Below are positions 63,999 through 64,000 of a stretch of 64,000 nucleotides of DNA, piece by piece. Every line of letters starts with the position of its first letter. Position 1 is the stretch's first letter. The position numbers were made by a program, and so were the translations under genes. The stretch lies in the NCBI RefSeq assembly GCF_000971985.1, contig NZ_LAQQ01000001.1, positions 496,001 through 560,000 on the forward strand, written 5' to 3'. The notes below the pieces were generated by a model that did not search any database, was not told the origin of the DNA, and was given only the letters and a program-made list of their open reading frames with translations. Source of the stretch: Paenibacillus dauci (GTDB lineage Bacteria; Bacillota; Bacilli; Paenibacillales; Paenibacillaceae).

Positions 63999-64000
63999 GG

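Overview
The window is a piece of a low-to-moderate GC Firmicutes chromosome, most likely Paenibacillus or a close relative. The signs are AGGAGG-type ribosome binding sites, many GTG/TTG starts, rho-independent terminators after most operons, Spo0A, LexA with CGAAC-N4-GTTCG SOS boxes, GlnR with its TGTNA-N7-TNACA operator, a YneA-type SOS division inhibitor, and the Bacillales order mutS-mutL-(methyltransferase)-miaA-hfq ... hflX-ynbB-glnR-glnA ... lexA-yneA-ynzC. Most genes lie on the minus strand. I see no tRNA, rRNA, CRISPR array, insertion sequence or prophage.

Layout: 0.17-2.4 kb thyA-folA and the zinc-independent L33 gene; 2.7-7.9 kb the pyruvate dehydrogenase operon pdhABCD, read leftward; 8.1-9.8 kb an esterase and thiamine pyrophosphokinase; 9.9-14.0 kb a tightly overlapping thiazole operon tenI-thiO-thiS-thiG-thiF; 14.4-16.9 kb a Ser/Thr kinase fused to a degenerate MinD-like domain plus a second degenerate MinD-like protein; 17.1-20.2 kb a five-gene run (zinc-less Fpg-type glycosylase, cREC receiver, thioredoxin-like, RlmM-like, DinB-like); 20.3-24.7 kb two HAD phosphatases, RNase Z, an acireductone dioxygenase and a small membrane protein; 24.9-26.7 kb the SOS region; 27.5-32.1 kb spo0A, glnRA and a YnbB-type PLP enzyme; 32.3-44.7 kb hflX, DUF402, a class A PBP with a Fn3 domain and Asn/Gly tail, hfq, miaA, an RsmJ-like methyltransferase, mutL and mutS; 45.2-50.9 kb an oligopeptide ABC operon read D-F-B-C-A; 51.1-54.1 kb an ArAE-type membrane protein and an M32 carboxypeptidase; 54.3-58.5 kb beta-carbonic anhydrase, a PadR regulator, a coupled membrane protein/DUF2653 pair and a GH1 6-phospho-beta-glucosidase; 58.6-64.0 kb a signalling cluster.

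Two regions look least described. The right end holds, in transcription order, a FapA-family (DUF342) protein cut by the window edge, a STAS anti-anti-sigma-like protein, a membrane protein joining an HD-GYP domain to an RsbW-like ATPase, and a receiver-PP2C phosphatase. This is the full parts list of a partner-switching pathway, joined here to a c-di-GMP phosphodiesterase-type domain. The second is the kinase plus degenerate P-loop pair at 14.5-16.9 kb. Regulatory elements read directly from the sequence include five LexA boxes between yneA and lexA, a GlnR operator, a LicT/BglG-type RNA antiterminator with overlapping terminator before the GH1 gene, and a short promoter-to-terminator unit upstream of rnz that may be a small RNA or leader.

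All positions and motifs were read by eye. No database search or folding program was run.
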